From Raoultibacter phocaeensis (lineage in GTDB: Bacteria > Actinomycetota > Coriobacteriia > Coriobacteriales > Eggerthellaceae), in NCBI RefSeq assembly GCF_901411515.1, contig NZ_CABDUX010000001.1, forward strand, positions 372,001 through 436,000: DNA of 64,000 nucleotides, in the 5' to 3' direction. Below, piece by piece: positions 63,308 through 64,000 of this stretch; position 1 is the stretch's first letter, and each line of letters starts with the position of its first letter. The translations under genes and the position numbers were made by a program. Below the pieces are notes generated by a model. It did no database searches and was not told the DNA's origin. It was given only the letters and a program-made list of their open reading frames with translations.

Positions 63308-64000
63308 TCATGCGCTCGCACCCGCACATGCAGGGGTGAGCGCGCGCACGCCCTCATCTGCACATGCAGCCGATTCTGCATCGCATGCACTCGCGTGTGC
63401 ACCTTCGCATGCGTCCTCGGCAATCCCGTTTTGCGCAACATCTGCCGCAAGCAGATCGACCAACGCGACGAGCGCACGCAGATGTGCGATCCCGACGCGC
63501 AAGGAGTCTTTCTTCTCATCGTCGAGCATTCGGGCCCGCTCGACTTCTTCGCTGCGCGCAGCAAGCGCGTTGTCGTATTCGCCGAGCCAATCGAAATGGT
63601 CGGACGCAAACGAGCGCGCCGCCTCTTCGTTGCCGCTTTCAAGAAACAGCTCAAGCAGATCGAGCTCGAGGGCCAGATGGTCGGGCATCGCCGCAAATGC
63701 TTCGGGCACCGTAACGCCGAGTGCATCGTATATCGCAAGCACATGCTGCGCCGCGTCGCCGAGGTACAGCCCGCGTTGCGCACCGTAATTGTTGCCTTTG
63801 GCTTGAGACCACGGTCGGTACAGCGATTCGACCGGAAGAGCCGCAAGCGGCATACCGGCGACGAGCACTTCGTTTTGGAGCATGCGGCGGATCGGCCATG
63901 TAGGCGGCTTGAGCGTACCTGCCGCAAGACCCGAGCATCTATCGATCAAAGCGTGCTGCGCAAGTTCGATCGTGCCGTCGGAAAAGACGCCGTCGGCCGA
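63308..64000 (-). CDS. TorD-family chaperone (5' end cut by window edge)
   Basis: The open frame runs from beyond the right edge to 63308. Visible are helices typical of TorD (LYRPWSQAKGNNYGAQRGLYLGD, MPDHLALELDLLELFLESG, HFDWLGEYDNAL). The LALELDLL segment is the family helix pattern. It is directly upstream of the phsA-like gene and is probably its dedicated chaperone. The final 40 residues are odd: alanine-rich with five cysteines, encoded by DNA full of TGCA/GCATGC motifs. Confidence 0.8.
   Translation of the reverse strand, partial: SADGVFSDGTIELAQHALIDRCSGLAAGTLKPPTWPIRRMLQNEVLVAGMPLAALPVESLYRPWSQAKGNNYGAQRGLYLGDAAQHVLAIYDALGVTVPEAFAAMPDHLALELDLLELFLESGNEEAARSFASDHFDWLGEYDNALAARSEEVERARMLDDEKKDSLRVGIAHLRALVALVDLLAADVAQNGIAEDACEGAHASACDAESAACADEGVRALTPACAGASA

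Overview
The window is high-GC DNA from an anaerobic actinobacterium. I infer the Coriobacteriia, most likely the family Eggerthellaceae. The grounds are several Tat-exported molybdopterin oxidoreductases, a Tat lipoprotein FAD reductase, three LuxR-type regulators with a polytopic membrane N-terminus, a Gram-positive Tad pilus locus, and CarD and Rel proteins of actinobacterial type. No phage, insertion sequence, CRISPR array or rRNA was seen. One tRNA-Val is present.

Layout. 1-2432: a DMSO-reductase catalytic subunit (dmsA), cut at the left edge. 2789-5176: lysC-asd, the first two steps of the aspartate family pathway. 5348-6580: UMF1-type MFS transporter. 6692-8582: zinc phospholipase C-like protein and a TRIC-type channel. 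8628-10323: phosphate transporter with its DUF47 partner, preceded by a Pho-box-like repeat. 10481-17075: MBL hydrolase, the (p)ppGpp enzyme Rel and a RecJ exonuclease fused to a RecQ-like helicase. 17372-20738: membrane-anchored XRE regulator, threonine synthase and a ModE-type DNA-binding protein. 20816-26263: a two-component system divergent from an ABC-2 export system. 26297-27664: first membrane LuxR regulator.

27705-38117 is a single co-directional, tightly overlapping minus-strand cluster. It encodes CpaB, TadZ, TadA, TadB, TadC, a Flp pilin, four further proteins with pilin-like N-termini, a membrane-anchored hypothetical, a DUF192 protein and a zinc-ribbon protein. It starts from a good candidate promoter at 38327-38354. 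No prepilin peptidase is visible.

38476-53869 is a mixed accessory region. It holds tRNA-Val, the second LuxR regulator beside an FAD-dependent reductase, an EamA transporter, and a 1284-residue PAS/GGDEF/EAL/PAS/GGDEF protein. It continues with a dmsC anchor and TorD-type chaperone lacking a catalytic subunit, a CarD protein, the third LuxR regulator, an Fpg/Nei-like glycosylase without Pro2, an Asp/Glu racemase-like protein and a YczE-like membrane protein.

53870-54069 contains a perfect 23-bp inverted repeat of REP/REPIN type. 54070-64000 holds two adjacent respiratory modules on the minus strand. One has the gene order of tetrathionate reductase (ttrB-ttrC-ttrA). The other has the order chaperone-phsA-phsB-phsC, as in thiosulfate/polysulfide reductases. 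With dmsA, the FAD reductase and the orphan dmsC, the window points to respiration of sulfur compounds, S- or N-oxides and organic acceptors across the membrane. The membrane LuxR proteins are plausible sensors for these systems.
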